This document shows positions 52,137 to 61,142 of a stretch of DNA of 64,000 nt, one piece after another. The notes beneath the pieces were generated by a model, which saw only the letters and a program-made list of their open reading frames with translations, did no database searches and had not been told where the DNA came from. Source of the stretch: JAXGOI01 sp040767605 (GTDB lineage Bacteria; Bacillota; Dehalobacteriia; UBA4068); the NCBI GenBank assembly GCA_040767605.1, contig JAXGOI010000001.1, positions 186,001-250,000 of the forward strand, written 5' to 3'. Position 1 is the stretch's first letter; every line of letters begins with the position of its first letter. Both the position numbers and the translations under genes were made by a program.

Positions 52137-52662
52137 TGGAGGAATAATAAAATAAAATGCACTTAATAGAAAAAAAACACTAATAAAAGCAAGTATAAGG
52201 GCAAAAACTGCCTGAAGATAATTCCAGCCGGGCTTTTCCTCTGCCTCAGGCAGGTTTTCCGCCTCCGGAATTTGAGCCGGGTTAATTATTGAGCCCTCTG
52301 TTTTTTCACCATAAAACTCCTCGAAATTTTGTTTTATAAAATTATCTTCCGGTTCATATTTATTCAGAATTATCTCAGCCTTTCTAAAATATATGCCAAA
52401 AAACCCGGCACTTTTTTTAACTTTAGCCTAGCGGCAGTTAAATATGTTTATTTAACTTCTACATTATGGCATAATTCCCTTTACTTTGCCATATTTTGTC
52501 TGCTATATTTTGCCTGCCGGTAAAAAAGCGTAAATTAGCGTAAATTTTCGTTTTTTTTAATTAAATATAAAAAAATATTCAAAAACTTTTCTCCCGCTCT
52601 TAAATATGCTAAAATAATATTAGCTTTTTAGGGATAAACTTATTTTGTTTAGGAGGGCAAAG

Positions 52663-55600
52663 ATGAATTCTATTTCAGAGATTTACCGAATTTATGTGGA
52701 AAAGAAAACCCCCTATGATGTTGAGGCAAAAGGCCTTTTAAACGAGGTAAGGAGCAGCCTGGCTTTAGACGGGCTCCTTAACCTCCGCCTGCTTAACAGG
52801 TATGATATTAGCGGGGTTACCAAGGAAGAGCTGGAAAGAGCCTTAAACACTGTTTTTGCGGAACCCCCTGTTGATGAGGTTTACCTGGAAGAATTTGACG
52901 CCATACCCGGAGACTACCTCTTTGGAATGGAATATTTACCCGGGCAGTTTGACCAAAGGGCCGATTCCGCCGCCCGATGCCTGCAAATAATTTCTCAAAG
53001 GGAGCTCCCTCTCGTTCACTTTGCCAAAATTATTATTTTAGAGGGCAGCCTAACCGAAGAACAATTAAAAAGAATTAAAGCATACTGCATTAACCCGGTT
53101 GATTCCCGTGAGGCTGACCTTGCAAAGCCCGAAAGCCTTGCTCTTGAAGCCCCCGAGCCTCAGCCGGTTTCTGTTTTAGAGGGTTTTATAGACCTGGATT
53201 ATGAGGCCTCCGCTGCTCTTTTTAACGCTCTTGAGCTGGCAATGAATAAAGAAGATTTTTTCTATATTCAGGAATATTTTAAAAATACCGAAAAGCGCAA
53301 TCCAACCCTAACGGAGATTCGGGTTATAGATACCTATTGGTCCGACCATTGCCGCCATACAACATTTTTAACAAAAATTAATTCGGTTTACTTCGATAAG
53401 GGGCACTTTAACGATGTTATCGAAAAAAGCTATGAAAAATATTTAAGTTCCAGAGAATTTACCTATTTAAAAGAAATTGTAAATAAGCCCGTTTGCCTTA
53501 TGGATTTGGCAACCATAGCCATGAAGGAGCTTCATGTTCGGGGTGTTTTAGATGATTTGGATATTTCCGATGAAATTAATGCCTGCAGCATAAAAATTGA
53601 TGTTGAAGTTGACGGCAAAACAGAGCCCTGGCTTTTAATGTTTAAAAACGAAACCCATAATCACCCTACCGAAATTGAGCCTTTTGGGGGCGCCTCTACC
53701 TGCCTTGGAGGGGCAATCAGAGATCCCCTTTCCGGCCGAACCTATGTTTATCAGGCTTTGCGCTTAACCGGCAGCGGAGACCCCCGCCAAAGCCTGGCCG
53801 ATACCCTTACAGGCAAGCTGCCTCAGAGAAAAATTACTAAAGAGGCCGCCAAAGGCAACAGCTCTTATGGGAATCAAATCGGCGTAGCCGCAGGGCAGGC
53901 AGTTGAAGTTTATGACGACGGCTTTGTTGCCAAAAGAATGGAATTAGGGGCCCTTATTGCCGCCGCCCCTCAAAAAAATATATACCGGGCAAAACCCATA
54001 GAAGGGGACGCGGTTATTTTACTTGGCGGCCGCACCGGGCGGGACGGCTGCGGCGGCGCCACAGGTTCCTCAAAAGAGCATGATGAAAAATCTCTGGCCA
54101 GTTGCAGCGCCGAAGTTCAAAAGGGTAACCCACTTATAGAAAGAAATATTTTAAGGCTTTTCCGCAAACCTGAGGCCAGCACCTTAATTAAAAAATGCAA
54201 TGATTTCGGGGCCGGCGGGGTTTCTGTGGCTATTGGGGAATTGGCAGACAGCCTAAAAATAAATTTAGATGCCGTACCTGTAAAATATGCCGGGATGGAC
54301 GGAACCGAGCTTGCCATATCGGAATCTCAGGAGAGAATGGCTGTTGTAATTGCAAAAGAAAATATTGAAAAATTTACCCGCCTTGCCCATGAGGAAAATC
54401 TGGAAGCAACCGTTGTGGCGGAAGTTACCTCAAACGGCCGCCTGGAAATATTCTGGCGGGGAGATAAAATTGTTGATATCAGCCGCGATTTTCTCAATTC
54501 CAGCGGAATCCGCCAGGAAATTGATATCAGCATTGCCTCCCCTAAAAAAGATGAGAATTTCTTCCTTAATTTGCCGGAATACGCCGATGAGAATACCCCC
54601 ATTAAAGAGGCTTGGCTGGCTAATTTAAGCAGTTTGAATAATGCCTGCCAAAAGGGTATGGCCGAATATTTTGACGCCACCGCCGGGGGCTCAACTGTTT
54701 TAATGCCCTTTGGTGGGAAACACCAGCTTACCCCAGCCCCGGGCATGGCTGCCAAGCTCCCTGTTTTAGAAGGCGAAAGCAAAACCGCCAGCCTTATGAC
54801 TTACGGCTACAGCCCCGGGCTTGCCAAATGGAGCCCCTATCACGGGGCTATGTATGCCGTGGTATCCGCTATGTCTAAAATTGTGGCTATGGGGGGCAGC
54901 CCCCACGGACTGCGCCTGACTTTTCAGGAATTTTTTGAAAAACTGGGCAAAGACCCCTATAAATGGGGTAAACCTCTGGCGGCGCTTTTAGGAGCTTATG
55001 AGGCGCAAATGCGCCTTACAGCCCCCGCAATAGGCGGTAAAGACAGTATGTCCGGCTCTTTTATGGATATTAATGTACCCCCCACTTTGGTTGCCTTTGC
55101 CGTAGGAAAGCATAATGATGCCTCCCAGCTTCTTTCCCCCGAATTTAAAAAGCCCGGCAGCCATGTAATTTTAATTCCTATTTTATGCGATGCCTATGAA
55201 ATCCCGGATTTTGCAGCCTTAAAAGCCGGATACACCAGATTTATTCAATTTGTTATGAAAAAGCATGTTTTAAGCGCCCAGCATATTGATGAAAGCGGTA
55301 TTGCCGGAGCCATAAGTAAAATGTGCTTCGGGAATATGCTGGGGATGACATTCGAATATGAATGGTCCAATGATAATCTTTTTGCCCCCGAAATAGGCTC
55401 CCTTATTTTTGAAGCCGACGGGGATTTAACCATTGAAGAAATTTCCCAGCATTTTTACGATATAGATTTTCAGTATTTGGGCAAAACCAGCCAAACCCCG
55501 GCTATCTATATTAATAATCAGGCAATTATGCTGGAGGATGCCCTTAAAGCCTGGACGGAGCCTTTGGAAAAAATCTTCCCCATGGGCCATGAGGCTAAGG

Positions 55601-56463
55601 CAAAAGACGCCCCGGCCTTAAGCTTTACCGCCCCTAAAGTTATCGCTTCTACAAATAAATTTGCCAAACCCCGGGTTTTTATCCCCATATTCCCCGGCAC
55701 CAACGGCGAATATGAAACCGCCAAAGCCTTTGAAAAAGCCGGCGGCCTAATAGATACATTTGTTTTAAGAAATCTCACCCCGGGGCAAATTAAAGATTCC
55801 ATAAATATTTTGGCGGAAAAAATCAGCCAAAGCCAGATTATTGCCCTCCCCGGGGGCTCCAGCGCCGGGGGCGAACCCGACGGGGCGGGGAAATTTATTG
55901 CCGCCTTATTTAAAAACCCGGCCTTAATTGAAGCCATTCATAGGCATTTGGCAAATGACGGCCTTATTTTAGGTATTTCCGACGGCTTTCAGGCCTTAAT
56001 TAAGCTTGGGCTTCTCCCCTATGGGGAAATTTGCGGCCTGAGTGAAAACTCCCCCACCCTTACCTATAATGCCATCGGGCGGCATGTATCCGCCATTGTG
56101 GGTACAAAAATAGTCTCCGATCTTTCTCCCTGGTTTAATAAATGCGATAAAAACGAAATTTACTATACGGCATTTTCTAATGGCGAGGGGCGTTTTATAG
56201 CCGGGGATGAAGAACTTCAGCGCCTTGCTTTTAAAGGCCAAATTGCCACCCAATATGTTGATTTTAATGGCAGCCCCGCCATGGGAAGGCCTTATAACCC
56301 CAGCGGCTCCCTCTATGCCGTGGAAGGCATTACAAGCCCCGACGGCAGAATTTTAGGGAAAATGACATTAAATGAAAGAAGCCTTGGGGAAGATACCCTT
56401 AAAAATATTCCCGGGAATAAAATTCAGCCGATTTTTGCCTCGGGTATTCACTATTATAAATAA
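52663..56463 (+). CDS. purL: Single-chain PurL (FGAM synthase), glutaminase site degenerate
   Basis: PurL converts FGAR to FGAM in purine synthesis. The N-terminal PurS-like part, FGAM-synthetase core (DTYWSDHCRHTTF, KNETHNHPTEIEPFGGAS, GGRTGRDGCGGAT) and C-terminal class I glutamine amidotransferase are fused, as usual for the 1,250-1,300-aa form. The glutaminase active site is lost. The nucleophile motif reads GISDGFQ where relatives have GICNGFQ (Ser1106), the triad histidine position in GKMTLNER is Leu1236 where relatives have GKMGHSER, and HGEGRF reads NGEGRF (Asn1173). The synthetase motifs look intact, so ammonia dependence or a separate glutaminase is implied. AGGAGG precedes the ATG at 52663; the promoter has an extended -10 (TAAAAT, 52610-52615). 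Confidence 0.94.
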   Translation: MNSISEIYRIYVEKKTPYDVEAKGLLNEVRSSLALDGLLNLRLLNRYDISGVTKEELERALNTVFAEPPVDEVYLEEFDAIPGDYLFGMEYLPGQFDQRADSAARCLQIISQRELPLVHFAKIIILEGSLTEEQLKRIKAYCINPVDSREADLAKPESLALEAPEPQPVSVLEGFIDLDYEASAALFNALELAMNKEDFFYIQEYFKNTEKRNPTLTEIRVIDTYWSDHCRHTTFLTKINSVYFDKGHFNDVIEKSYEKYLSSREFTYLKEIVNKPVCLMDLATIAMKELHVRGVLDDLDISDEINACSIKIDVEVDGKTEPWLLMFKNETHNHPTEIEPFGGASTCLGGAIRDPLSGRTYVYQALRLTGSGDPRQSLADTLTGKLPQRKITKEAAKGNSSYGNQIGVAAGQAVEVYDDGFVAKRMELGALIAAAPQKNIYRAKPIEGDAVILLGGRTGRDGCGGATGSSKEHDEKSLASCSAEVQKGNPLIERNILRLFRKPEASTLIKKCNDFGAGGVSVAIGELADSLKINLDAVPVKYAGMDGTELAISESQERMAVVIAKENIEKFTRLAHEENLEATVVAEVTSNGRLEIFWRGDKIVDISRDFLNSSGIRQEIDISIASPKKDENFFLNLPEYADENTPIKEAWLANLSSLNNACQKGMAEYFDATAGGSTVLMPFGGKHQLTPAPGMAAKLPVLEGESKTASLMTYGYSPGLAKWSPYHGAMYAVVSAMSKIVAMGGSPHGLRLTFQEFFEKLGKDPYKWGKPLAALLGAYEAQMRLTAPAIGGKDSMSGSFMDINVPPTLVAFAVGKHNDASQLLSPEFKKPGSHVILIPILCDAYEIPDFAALKAGYTRFIQFVMKKHVLSAQHIDESGIAGAISKMCFGNMLGMTFEYEWSNDNLFAPEIGSLIFEADGDLTIEEISQHFYDIDFQYLGKTSQTPAIYINNQAIMLEDALKAWTEPLEKIFPMGHEAKAKDAPALSFTAPKVIASTNKFAKPRVFIPIFPGTNGEYETAKAFEKAGGLIDTFVLRNLTPGQIKDSINILAEKISQSQIIALPGGSSAGGEPDGAGKFIAALFKNPALIEAIHRHLANDGLILGISDGFQALIKLGLLPYGEICGLSENSPTLTYNAIGRHVSAIVGTKIVSDLSPWFNKCDKNEIYYTAFSNGEGRFIAGDEELQRLAFKGQIATQYVDFNGSPAMGRPYNPSGSLYAVEGITSPDGRILGKMTLNERSLGEDTLKNIPGNKIQPIFASGIHYYK

Positions 56464-56530
56464 GTTTTAATGGCTAAAAGTATTTTTATTTAAGCCTTCA
56501 TCAACCCAATTAAACCTTTTTAAAAAGCAG

Positions 56531-56564
56531 GCCCGGAGAAGATTAATATTCTCCGGGCTTTTTT
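56531..56564 (+). terminator. purL terminator
   Basis: GCCCGGAGAA (56531-56540) pairs perfectly with TTCTCCGGGC (56549-56558) and TTTTTT follows. Confidence 0.92.
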
Positions 56565-56699
56565 ATAAATTATTAAATGTTCACCGTTATCAGGCCTAAG
56601 GATAAGCCCTAAAACTTGACTGGCTGGGCTTTTATACGGTCCGACTCCGGCATTTAGCCTTAAGCAGTTGCTTTAAAGGGTTTTATAAATCAAGCATAA

Positions 56700-58574
56700 T
56701 TAAAGATTATAAAAAATTACCGCAATAAGGCAAATAATTATCCCCGCCGGCATAAAAGCATAAGGAATATATTTATTAAATTTGAATTTTTTTAGCGGGC
56801 TAAAAACAGCCGCAGCTTTTAGGCTGATATTTTTTATCAGCCGGTTTTTAATCTGAATACAGGCTTTTTGGGCAACAGCTTTTATTTTAGTATCTGCTTG
56901 AGCAAAAAAGGCTTTTAGGGCTTTTAAGGCTTTAAGGGCGCTGTTTTTAAGCCTTTCACAGGCCCTCTTAACTGCAGGGTTATCTAAAACTCTGCCAAGA
57001 ATTTTTTTAAATAAAGGGCCTTTTTTTAAGCCTAAAAAATAGCCCGATGCTGCAATTAGAACAATTATAAGAGAAATTAAAATAAAAACATAGCCTTGAG
57101 AGAGAATCTCAGCCTCCCCTATAAGGCCTGATAAAGCAGGTTTTATTAATCCTCCCAGAACAGGGGAGCTAAAAATACCTAAAAATAGGCTAAGGGCGGC
57201 TAAAATAAGCATAGATAAAAGCATGGCCCCGGGGGCTTCCCGCATTCTGCGGCAATCCCTTTGGGGTTTTAAAAATATAAGCCTGTAAACAATTTTAATA
57301 AGCAAAATAGCGGTTAATAATATTGCTAAAAGAGCCAAAATATAGTAAAAGTTGCCGTATTCCCAAAGAGCCTCCATAATTAAAGCGCGGGAAGAAAAGC
57401 CGGAAAAGAGAGGCAGACCTATTGCGGAAGCCGCGCCAAGGAAAAAGCAAAAAGAGCTGATAGGTAAATATTTGCCTAGACCCGCAAAACTATCTAAATC
57501 TACGGCCCCTCCCTGCCTTTGGAGGGCGCCTGAGGATAAATAAAGGCAGTTAAGGAATATAATGCTGCTTAATAAATGAAAAACTCCCCCGGTAATGCCC
57601 ACCGGCAAAATTGTCCCTAGGCCCAACAGCATAAAACCGCCTTGGCTTATGCCGATATATAGAATTATCCGCTTAATATTTTTATGCCGGAACGCCAAAA
57701 TTAGCGGTAAAAGCGCGGTAATTATACCTAAAAGCAGCAAAAAATGAGCATAAGAGCTATAAGCCTCAATTAAATAAAAATTAAACAGAGTTTTACTTAA
57801 AAGATATACCCCTAAAAGCAGGGAAAAGGCCCCGGGTATAACGGCGGTGAAAGGCAAAGAGCCCTTCTCCCCGGCTTCGGGCAGCCAAAGGGCAAAAGGC
57901 GGCGCCCCTGTTTTAGCGGCGGCCCCAAAAATCAGAAAAATAAAAGCCAAAGCCCCAATACCCTCCGGGGGAATATCCATTAAGGCATTAATTGTTAAAG
58001 TGCCCCCAAGGGATGCGCTAATGGCAAGGCCAAGCATAAGGAGAATATCCCCAAAGCCTCCGATTGTCAGGCTTTTAGCCGCAATTTCCGGCTTATTTTT
58101 AGCATCTGAAATAAGCAGCCCGTAAACCGCAATTAAAAGCCCCATCCAGAAAAATAGCAGCATAAATAAATTATTAGCCATTAAGGCCCCGTTTGTAAGG
58201 GCTAAGGCTGAGAGCAAATAAAAATATAAGGGGCCGGAGTTTTGCCCCCTGCGCAAATAGGCAATTGTATAAAAGATTATTAAAAAGGCCATTAAAGCCC
58301 CGGCTAAAATAAAGAGGGCTGCAAAAGAATCAATTGAAAAAGATAAATCTATACCCATTCCGGCCCAGGGGCGAATTTGACATACGGCCTCTTCCCCTCC
58401 TCTAATTTGAAGAAATAGGCGGCTTGCCATAAACAAATTTAGGCCTGAGGCAATAAAGGCCAAAAGAGATTTAACTCCCCCCAGCCTCCCCGGAATTAAA
58501 ACTATAATAAAAGCCAGAATAAAAGGAAAAAGAATTATAAATAAAGCGCAATCAAAGCCGTTCAAATTTATCAC
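56700..58574 (-). CDS. NuoL/MrpA-like membrane subunit, divergent
   Basis: This multi-spanning protein (624 aa, about 14-16 helices) belongs to the proton-pumping antiporter-like family of complex I, Mrp and energy-converting hydrogenases. Lys221 in GAAAKTGAPPFALWLPEA matches the conserved TM7 lysine. The TM5 glutamate is replaced (FFWMGLL, Met144), the TM8 histidine region reads FTAVIPGAFSLLLGVYLL without His or Lys, and the TM12 lysine of HAFFKALLFL is Ser337 in HLLSSIIFL. A long basic C-terminal tail (KKPFL-type, rich in Lys/Ala, about residues 520-600) precedes a last helix. The GTG start overlaps the stop of the upstream gene by 4 bp (GTGA), so the pair is coupled. Function is unknown. 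Confidence 0.78.
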   Translation of the reverse strand: MINLNGFDCALFIILFPFILAFIIVLIPGRLGGVKSLLAFIASGLNLFMASRLFLQIRGGEEAVCQIRPWAGMGIDLSFSIDSFAALFILAGALMAFLIIFYTIAYLRRGQNSGPLYFYLLSALALTNGALMANNLFMLLFFWMGLLIAVYGLLISDAKNKPEIAAKSLTIGGFGDILLMLGLAISASLGGTLTINALMDIPPEGIGALAFIFLIFGAAAKTGAPPFALWLPEAGEKGSLPFTAVIPGAFSLLLGVYLLSKTLFNFYLIEAYSSYAHFLLLLGIITALLPLILAFRHKNIKRIILYIGISQGGFMLLGLGTILPVGITGGVFHLLSSIIFLNCLYLSSGALQRQGGAVDLDSFAGLGKYLPISSFCFFLGAASAIGLPLFSGFSSRALIMEALWEYGNFYYILALLAILLTAILLIKIVYRLIFLKPQRDCRRMREAPGAMLLSMLILAALSLFLGIFSSPVLGGLIKPALSGLIGEAEILSQGYVFILISLIIVLIAASGYFLGLKKGPLFKKILGRVLDNPAVKRACERLKNSALKALKALKAFFAQADTKIKAVAQKACIQIKNRLIKNISLKAAAVFSPLKKFKFNKYIPYAFMPAGIIICLIAVIFYNL

Positions 58575-59995
58575 CGCCCTAAAAAATTAATAATGCCGGA
58601 AACAATATGCGTGGGTATGCCAATAAATATTCCCACTAATAGGGAGATAATCCCAAAGGCGGCAGCCCCAAAAACCATTTCCCAGGTGCCTTCCTTTTTG
58701 CCCATAAGTTTTATTTCCCCCATAAAGACCTTTGTAAAAGTTTTTACCAAATATAAAAGGGTTAAGGCGGCGCTTATAATCAGGCCAAAATAAACCAAAG
58801 GCCCGCTTTTAGAGGCCGCGCCGATAATCAGCATATATTTACTGAAAAAACCGCCAAAAGGTGGCAAGCCCATAATAGAAAAAGCGCAGAATATAAAGGC
58901 GGCCGCCGTAAAAGGCATGGTTCTGATTAAACCCCCCATTTGCCGGATATCTCTGGTATTTTGAGTATCCTCAATAATACCGGCGCATAAAAGCAGGCCG
59001 CTTTGGGCAAAGCCGTGCATTAAAATATAGATTAAAGCCCCTGCCTGCCCCATTGGGTCGGCGCAGCAAAGCCCCGCAAAAATAAAAGAAAGCTGGCTTA
59101 CGGCGCAATAAATTAAAATGCGTTTAATATCATAGCTCGATAAGGCAAGGAGAGCCGAAATTAAAGCGCTGAATACCGCAAGAAGAGAAATTAGGTTTTG
59201 CCAGGCCGGGCTTAAAGGGAAAGTTAAAATAAAAAGCCTGACAAAAAGATAAACCCCTATATTTGCCAAAATTATGCCGCCTGTTAAGGCGGAAACCGGG
59301 GCCGGGGAATCCTCCGAATTTATAAGCCAAAAGTGAAAGGGCATAATTGCGGATTTAATAAATATGCCTAAAATTATCAGGGTAATTGCAAAATCAGAAA
59401 GATTAAAAGCCGTAATTTCTTTTAAATAAAAGCTGCCTGTTTGAATATAAACCGCAATAAACCCTAAAAGCATTAAAAAGCCGCCGGCGCTAAGAAGAAA
59501 AAAGCTTTTATCCGCTTTTTTAAGGCCAATTTCCTGCCGAAAAAACCTCATTAAGCGCCAGCCGCATAAAGCGGCAATTTCAGAAAAAATATAAATCTGA
59601 ATTAAATTGGCCGAAAAGACTAGACCCAGCATAGAGCCGATTAAAAGAGTGAAAAACAAATAATATTCGTTTTGATTCCCATGGCAATCAATATAGCCGA
59701 AGGAATAAAAAATAATAATTACACTGGCAAAAGATAAAGCCATTGCAAATAATACCGCCAGGCTGTCTCCGGCAAAGCCAAGGCTCATACCCCAGGGCAG
59801 AGCCTGCTTAATTTCATAAGGCAGGCCTATTAGGGCTCTGGGGAGGCTAATAGAGGCTGCTAAAAAAGAAATTAAAATAAAAAGCAAAGCCGAGAGATTT
59901 CTGATTCTGGGGGAGAATTTCCCCACAAAAGGCAGCAAAAAAGCCCCTGCCAGGGGAATAAAAATACAAATAAGCATAATTTGATTAAATCCCAT
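58571..59995 (-). CDS. NuoN/MrpD-like membrane subunit, divergent
   Basis: This 474-aa, roughly 14-helix protein is of the complex-I antiporter family. Glu139 (FSEIAALCGW) and Lys214 (IKSAIMPFHFWL) match the conserved TM5 and TM7 residues. In TM8 the usual His and Lys are Gly239 and Asn245 (SALTGGIILANIGVYL), and the TM12 lysine is Gln331 (HGFAQSGLLL). It is transcribed ahead of, and coupled to, the NuoL-like gene. No other complex-I, Mrp or hydrogenase subunits are beside them. The two may form a partial or repurposed membrane module. Confidence 0.8.
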   Translation of the reverse strand: MGFNQIMLICIFIPLAGAFLLPFVGKFSPRIRNLSALLFILISFLAASISLPRALIGLPYEIKQALPWGMSLGFAGDSLAVLFAMALSFASVIIIFYSFGYIDCHGNQNEYYLFFTLLIGSMLGLVFSANLIQIYIFSEIAALCGWRLMRFFRQEIGLKKADKSFFLLSAGGFLMLLGFIAVYIQTGSFYLKEITAFNLSDFAITLIILGIFIKSAIMPFHFWLINSEDSPAPVSALTGGIILANIGVYLFVRLFILTFPLSPAWQNLISLLAVFSALISALLALSSYDIKRILIYCAVSQLSFIFAGLCCADPMGQAGALIYILMHGFAQSGLLLCAGIIEDTQNTRDIRQMGGLIRTMPFTAAAFIFCAFSIMGLPPFGGFFSKYMLIIGAASKSGPLVYFGLIISAALTLLYLVKTFTKVFMGEIKLMGKKEGTWEMVFGAAAFGIISLLVGIFIGIPTHIVSGIINFLGR

Positions 59996-60097
59996 TCTTT
60001 TCTCTCCTTTAATCCGGCAAATAAAAACCAGTGTTTAGCACTGTAATTGTGGTTTTTTAAAAAACATAGGCTATCTATTCATTAATAGAAAGCCAAA

Positions 60098-60115
60098 AGG
60101 GGCATTTGAGCCCCT
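60098..60115 (-). terminator. Hairpin downstream of the hypB-like gene
   Basis: AGGGGC and GCCCCT flank a 6-nt loop, with TTTTGG following on the minus strand. It lies 178 bp past the hypB-like stop and could end that transcript. Confidence 0.45.
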
Positions 60116-60292
60116 AAATAAAAAACCCCTGAATTAATAAAGCTTTATGTAATAGAAAATTTACTTTTATTTAAAACCGGGGAATTTATTAGCCTAGGAT
60201 CTGCTTATAGAGGCAGCTTATAAAAAAACAGCCTGCATTCTATTATAACAGCTTTTTAGTATTTATAGATTAAATATTTTTTAAACACTCAG

Positions 60293-60976
60293 CTATACAT
60301 GGTAATTTTCAGGCTCCCGGTATTTTTCTCTGGCCTGAGAAACAAGATAATCCGCTAAAGAATCAATCCCCTCAATTTCCCCATGCCTGCAGCAGGTTTC
60401 AAAAATAATACAATTAGGGTTAATATTTAAAATTTCTTTTTTAAATTCCCCTGTATTTTTAGAGGCTTGAGGCAGTAAATCCCTTTTATTTAAAACAACA
60501 ACCTGGGCCGAATTTATGGCAAGGCGGTATTTAGAGGGCTCAATATCCTTTTCCGGCAGGCTTATAACTAAAAGCTTCATATCCTCGCCTAAATCTAAAG
60601 TAGCCGGGGAAACTAAATTACCCACATTTTCAATTAAAAGCAAATCAATATAATTAAGATGAAAGCCGGGCAAAACCTGATTTATCATTTTGGCATCTAA
60701 ATAGCCGCCGTCATTATTATTAATTTGCACAACCGGAACATTGCAGCCGGCAATCCTTACCGCATCCTTTGCCGAGGCTAAATCCCCCTCTATAACCGCA
60801 GCCCGAATATGGTTTCTGAGATAAATTAATACCTTCTCTAAAAGGGAGGTTTTACCTGCCCCCGGCGAGCCTAATATATTTATGGCAAAGGTGGCAGTTT
60901 CGGAAAAAAGCTTGCGATTAACTTCTGCATAAACCCTGTTTTCTTCTAAAAATTGAGCATTTTCATCTATTTTCAT
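60293..60976 (-). CDS. hypB: HypB-like GTPase lacking metal ligands
   Basis: HypB is the GTPase that helps insert nickel into [NiFe]-hydrogenase. The GTPase parts are intact: P-loop LGSPGAGKTSLLE, EGDLASAKDA, LIENVGNLV and LNKRDLL. The intersubunit metal site is not. The CH pair of the usual GCHLDA is Gly91-Tyr92 (GGYLDA), and the cysteine of ENVGNLVCP is Ser123. No N-terminal CCxxC nickel motif or histidine-rich tail is present. GGAGGTG lies 7 bp before the ATG. No hydrogenase or other hyp gene is in the window. It may serve another metalloenzyme or use GTPase activity alone. Confidence 0.85.
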   Translation of the reverse strand: MKIDENAQFLEENRVYAEVNRKLFSETATFAINILGSPGAGKTSLLEKVLIYLRNHIRAAVIEGDLASAKDAVRIAGCNVPVVQINNNDGGYLDAKMINQVLPGFHLNYIDLLLIENVGNLVSPATLDLGEDMKLLVISLPEKDIEPSKYRLAINSAQVVVLNKRDLLPQASKNTGEFKKEILNINPNCIIFETCCRHGEIEGIDSLADYLVSQAREKYREPENYHV

Positions 60977-61142
60977 CTAACCGCACCTCCGATTTATTCC
61001 CCGTTAAAAACAAGCTCTTCTTTTACTTAGACATTCAGATTCATTTTGCCTGCCATTCCTTAAAGATTGGCCGCCATTTTCTAAAAATTGCCCCAGGTTT
61101 TAAAAAACCTCAGCCTAATCTGGGGTTTAAATAAGCCGAAGC

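Noticed and set aside
52428..52662. Purine riboswitch upstream of purL
   Set aside because: No conserved purine-aptamer core or terminator was seen between the extended -10 promoter and the start; the leader is only about 45 nt.
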